Shown piece after piece: positions 16,362-19,696 of a DNA stretch of 19,696 bases (positions within the stretch are counted from its first letter, which is position 1; each line of letters opens with the position of its first letter). The notes below the pieces were generated by a model, which ran no database searches, had not been told where the DNA came from, and saw nothing but the letters and a program-made list of their open reading frames with translations. The position numbers were made by a program, and so were the translations under genes. The stretch is from the NCBI GenBank assembly GCA_001839685.1, contig MLAK01000961.1, positions 1-19,696 of the forward strand, in the 5' to 3' direction. The stretch is from Tritrichomonas foetus (Eukaryota; Parabasalia; Tritrichomonadida; Tritrichomonadidae).

Positions 16362-19300
16362 ATGTGCGCCCAGTTTGTGGTTATTAACAGGCTAGGAGGA
16401 GACAACAAAATTATAACCACCGAGTACAATGAAAAAACAGCTGCAGAAATCAAAAAGTTAAATAATTTATCAGATGATGAAACAATTGCCATCAAAACCC
16501 CTTTTTTTCTAGAGCCACTTCACGACACTGACAAACCTCTTGAATTATATCCGAGATTAATACAGAAATCAAGGCCAAATAAAAATTCAAGTCCAGATTA
16601 TTATTTGACAATAATTCCAAATACTAAACAAATCACTTTATACATACAAATTGATTGTCAAAGTAATTTAAATGTTCCTCCAGTCCCGGTTACCTTCCTG
16701 GAATCTTCTTTTCACATATGGAAAGATTTTGAAGCATATTTTTTGTCCAATTTTCCATACGGTCACACAGGTGAATATTTTTTGCTTGGTGATTCAAAAA
16801 TAAAACCAAGTGAAAATGCAATCGAGATTTTTACTAAAGCAAGAATTGCACCTATTATTTATAAATGCGTGATTTCAGATTCTCAAATTAAGAAATTTGA
16901 GCACCGTGTCTGCATTTTGAAGGAAATTATGTCAACTGAAGAGACTTATATAAATGATCTTCAGACAATTTCGAACTACTGGGTTCCTGCTATCAAGAAA
17001 ATGAAAATTTTGACAGATGAAGAAATAATATCGATTTTTAATGATGTCCCAAATATTGTTGCTTGTCATAGTACATTCTATGGAAGTTTAAAAGCACGTG
17101 ATATGAACTATGGAACGATCGTATCAGACATTTTCTTAGATTTTTCCAATTTCTTTAAAGTTTCAAAGCATTACATTTCAACTTATTCTAATAAAACCAA
17201 AATTATCAATGAGAAACTTTTAAAAAATAAGTCTGCTTCCCGCGAATTAGAAAATCTTGCTAGTAAAAATCCTAATCGTGCTGGTAGAGATCTTCCATCA
17301 TACATGATTACTCCGATTCAACGAATGCCCCGCTATATTTTGTTTTTACGAGATTTATTAAAATTCACACCGGAGGCCCATCATGATTATATAATGTTGA
17401 AAACTGCAGCTGCGAAAATTGAATCAATTACACGTGAAATGGATGAAGCTACATCTGCCGCTGCTGCAATTGCCAAAATTTATGAAATTTTACAACGGCT
17501 AACCAAACCAGTAAATATGATTACTCCATCTAGACGTTTTGTTAAAGAAACAACTGTCACCTTATCCAAGCCAGTTTCTGGACAAGGTAAATTTTACCTT
17601 TTTAATGATGCCATTATGGCCAATTCTGTTGAACGAAATAGTGAAACCAATCTTTTTTTCAAGCCAATTGATGAATTCTTCTATTTTCAAGGTTTTGATG
17701 AAATCCAATTCTCTTTCCGTATTTATGATGGTAAAAAGATATTCACACATGCACGTGAGCATTATGTTTGCAAATTCGCTGATTTTAAAGCAGCAAAAGA
17801 CTTTTTAACGAGTGTCGAAGAACTCAGAAAGAAACCTGAAGATGAATCAAAAGTGTTTTTGTGGAAAAACAGTTATTTGCCACAGCAAATGAAGCCATGC
17901 ATTTCTTCACAAGGTGTTCAAATTGATGGAAATTCTATTTTTTTTGGAGGACATTTAAAAGAAGTACCAATGAATCAATTAGCTATAATAAGCATGACCC
18001 AATTACAAGTTCGTATAATAAATGTTAGTAATAATACGATTTCTCCTCGCTCAGGGCATACTTTGACTAATGTCAATGGAATGGTTTATGTCTTCGGAGG
18101 CCGTGGAAGTGGAAATGCCCTATATAATGATTTATGGTTAAACGATAATAATCAATGGAATAAAATAACACCATCTGGACAACCACCACAACGAAGAGCC
18201 TTTCATTCAGCTGATTCTTATAATAATACAATTGTTATATTTGGTGGAATGTCTGATAAAAAGAAAATTTTGAATGATGTTGTCATTTTTGATGTAGATA
18301 GTAATAAATGGGATATTTATAATGTTAAACATGCTCCTTCACCAAGATATGGTCATTCCGGTAATGTTATTGGTCATAAATTAGTTATTTTTGGAGGAAG
18401 AGATGAAAAAAACATCTTTTCTGATTGCTTTATCTTCGATTTGGAAAAATTGAGATGGAGACCTGTTCAAATTGTCGGATCAGAATTTTCTCCTAGATAT
18501 GGACATCGTGCAATTACTTTTGATCAATGTATTCTATTTATTGGTGGAACAAAAGATGATAAAAATGGATTACCCATTGTTGCATTGGATATAGATTCAT
18601 GTCATCTAAAGAATTATTCCAGTTTTGGAAATGTTCCACCATCACTTATGAATTTTGGTATGACTGCATATAATGAAAAATCATTAATTATTTATGGTGG
18701 ATGTGAAGCCGGTGCAAAAACTGCACGAAATGAAATTTATTTCGTTCAATTACCAGAAAACATTAAATTAGAAATTGAAGAAGAAAAAAGAGCAATGATA
18801 AGAACAGAATCAACGCCAACATTAAAGAATAAAAATTTTATGAATGATGATAGTGATGTTGAAATTGTGTTAGAATCAAGTCAAAGAAGTGGTTCAATGA
18901 TATTTTCAACAGGAAGTATGATTGCTAAACCAACTAAAAAAGATCATAAGTCGAAAGATCCGAAGAAGAAGCCTCCAATTCCATTACCACCAAAAAATAA
19001 AATTAATGAGCAAAATAGCATCGATAACAATCCACAAGAAGAAGTATTAGGTGATCAAGATCAGGATGTTTTGGATGTCTTAAAGGAATTAGAAGAAAAT
19101 TCAAATGAAAATGCAAGTATGGATTTGAATGCAATTATAAATGAACTTGATAAAGATCAAACGAAAGAAACGAAATCCGAATCAATTGATTGGGAAAATA
19201 TTGTTGATGAAATTGGTGAGAATGATCAAGATAAATTTATTGCAAATGAAAATAATAAAGATGTGGATAATGAAGGAAAAGATATATCAGAATCAATTGA

Positions 19301-19696
19301 CTGGGATAAACTTGGAGAAGAAATTGATCCAGAAGATAAAAGTAAAGATAATTCTGAGTCTATTGATTGGGAAAATCTCGTGGAGGAAATTGTTAATGAT
19401 GATGATGATATGGTAGATACTGTAAATAATAAAAGAAAAATTAAGCAAATTGATGATGAAGAAGTGCTTCTTAAAGCAGAGGAAGAAGCTAGAATCAAAG
19501 CAGAAGAAGAAGCAAGAATCAAAGCAGAAGAAGAAGCAAGATTGAAAGCAGAGGAAGAAGCACGTCTTAAAGCAGAGGAAGAAGCAAGATTGAAAGAAGA
19601 AGAAGAAGAAGCACGATTGAAGGCGGAAGAAGAAGCACGATTGAAGGCTGAAGAGGAAGCTAGATTGAAAGCAGAGGAAGAAGCACGATTGAAGGC
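16362..19696 (+). CDS. RhoGEF (DH-PH) fused to Kelch repeats and acidic/KAEEEAR tail, truncated by window end
   Basis: The ATG follows an in-frame TAA and a consensus initiator; 1111 codons are present and the frame is open at the right edge. Residues 1-180 are an unassigned N-terminal region. A DH domain spans about 182-370: its first conserved helix reads RVCILKEIMSTEETYINDLQ, and the diagnostic helix is LPSYMITPIQRMPRYILFLR (from residue 311). A PH-like domain follows (~385-490). Six Kelch blades, each with a hydrophobic-GG strand (FFGG, VFGG, IFGG, IFGG, FIGG, IYGG), occupy about 517-795 and should form a beta-propeller. DH-PH modules activate Rho-family GTPases at membranes by nucleotide exchange; the propeller probably recruits partners. 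The rest is disordered and acidic, with a proline-rich KKKPPIPLPPK, three SESIDW motifs (from 939, 976 and 998) and KAEEEARLK repeats. The end is missing, so total length is unknown. Confidence 0.9.
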   Translation, partial: MCAQFVVINRLGGDNKIITTEYNEKTAAEIKKLNNLSDDETIAIKTPFFLEPLHDTDKPLELYPRLIQKSRPNKNSSPDYYLTIIPNTKQITLYIQIDCQSNLNVPPVPVTFLESSFHIWKDFEAYFLSNFPYGHTGEYFLLGDSKIKPSENAIEIFTKARIAPIIYKCVISDSQIKKFEHRVCILKEIMSTEETYINDLQTISNYWVPAIKKMKILTDEEIISIFNDVPNIVACHSTFYGSLKARDMNYGTIVSDIFLDFSNFFKVSKHYISTYSNKTKIINEKLLKNKSASRELENLASKNPNRAGRDLPSYMITPIQRMPRYILFLRDLLKFTPEAHHDYIMLKTAAAKIESITREMDEATSAAAAIAKIYEILQRLTKPVNMITPSRRFVKETTVTLSKPVSGQGKFYLFNDAIMANSVERNSETNLFFKPIDEFFYFQGFDEIQFSFRIYDGKKIFTHAREHYVCKFADFKAAKDFLTSVEELRKKPEDESKVFLWKNSYLPQQMKPCISSQGVQIDGNSIFFGGHLKEVPMNQLAIISMTQLQVRIINVSNNTISPRSGHTLTNVNGMVYVFGGRGSGNALYNDLWLNDNNQWNKITPSGQPPQRRAFHSADSYNNTIVIFGGMSDKKKILNDVVIFDVDSNKWDIYNVKHAPSPRYGHSGNVIGHKLVIFGGRDEKNIFSDCFIFDLEKLRWRPVQIVGSEFSPRYGHRAITFDQCILFIGGTKDDKNGLPIVALDIDSCHLKNYSSFGNVPPSLMNFGMTAYNEKSLIIYGGCEAGAKTARNEIYFVQLPENIKLEIEEEKRAMIRTESTPTLKNKNFMNDDSDVEIVLESSQRSGSMIFSTGSMIAKPTKKDHKSKDPKKKPPIPLPPKNKINEQNSIDNNPQEEVLGDQDQDVLDVLKELEENSNENASMDLNAIINELDKDQTKETKSESIDWENIVDEIGENDQDKFIANENNKDVDNEGKDISESIDWDKLGEEIDPEDKSKDNSESIDWENLVEEIVNDDDDMVDTVNNKRKIKQIDDEEVLLKAEEEARIKAEEEARIKAEEEARLKAEEEARLKAEEEARLKEEEEEARLKAEEEARLKAEEEARLKAEEEARLK
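19461..19696 (+). repeat. coding minisatellite of KAEEEARLK units
   Basis: About nine successive 27-base units encode the nonapeptide KAEEEARLK or KAEEEARIK; one copy carries KEEEEEARLK. Units differ at silent sites (GCAGAAGAA versus GCGGAAGAA, AGATTG versus CGATTG or CGTCTT). The array is cut by the window edge. The peptide should form a long, highly charged helix. Confidence 0.92.

Overview
The window looks like nuclear DNA from a trichomonad (parabasalid) protist, most likely Tritrichomonas or a near relative. The evidence is strongly AT-rich spacers, long intronless genes, and start-proximal TCA-Py-T-(T/A) initiator hexamers 12-13 nt before two of the ATGs. Two genes also have a TAAA poly(A) signal touching the stop codon. 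The gene content fits: a giant multi-pass class III nucleotide cyclase with a PAS domain, a RhoGEF-Kelch fusion, and Gln/Glu-rich coiled-coil proteins. There are no Shine-Dalgarno sites, operons, CRISPR arrays or recognisable tRNA/rRNA genes. The species call is inference.

Layout. 1-438 is spacer with a 46-T tract. 439-729 (+) is a small two-helix membrane ORF. 883-1455 (+) is a Gln-rich protein ending in a leucine-rich coiled coil. 1456-2879 is spacer holding a possible decayed reading frame. 2880-3557 (-) is a six-helix membrane protein. 3558-5683 is a long AT-rich spacer with a 19-nt inverted-repeat pair and several palindromes. 5684-5971 and 5987-6493 (+) are two open segments in the same frame, separated only by one TAA and five sense codons. 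6494-7269 is spacer ending in a (CA)27-A52 compound repeat.

7270-12304 (-) is one cyclase gene, split into two overlapping frames by an 11-base homopolymer. 13248-13808 (-) is a short p47/Shp1-type UBX cofactor of the p97/Cdc48 ATPase, with a strong 26-nt inverted repeat just upstream. 14136-15875 (-) is a coiled-coil protein with a Glu/Gln repeat tract. From 16362 (+) a DH-PH-Kelch protein with acidic and KAEEEAR-type repeats runs off the right edge.

Functionally, the recognisable genes concern membrane cyclic-nucleotide signalling, Rho-family GTPase activation and p97-dependent protein handling. Nothing shows that they act together; each appears to have its own promoter. I found no clearly new multi-gene system. 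The best leads are the cyclase lacking a metal-binding Asp, the UBX protein lacking a SEP domain, the SESIDW motif repeats, the TAA-split gene and the two spacer inverted repeats.
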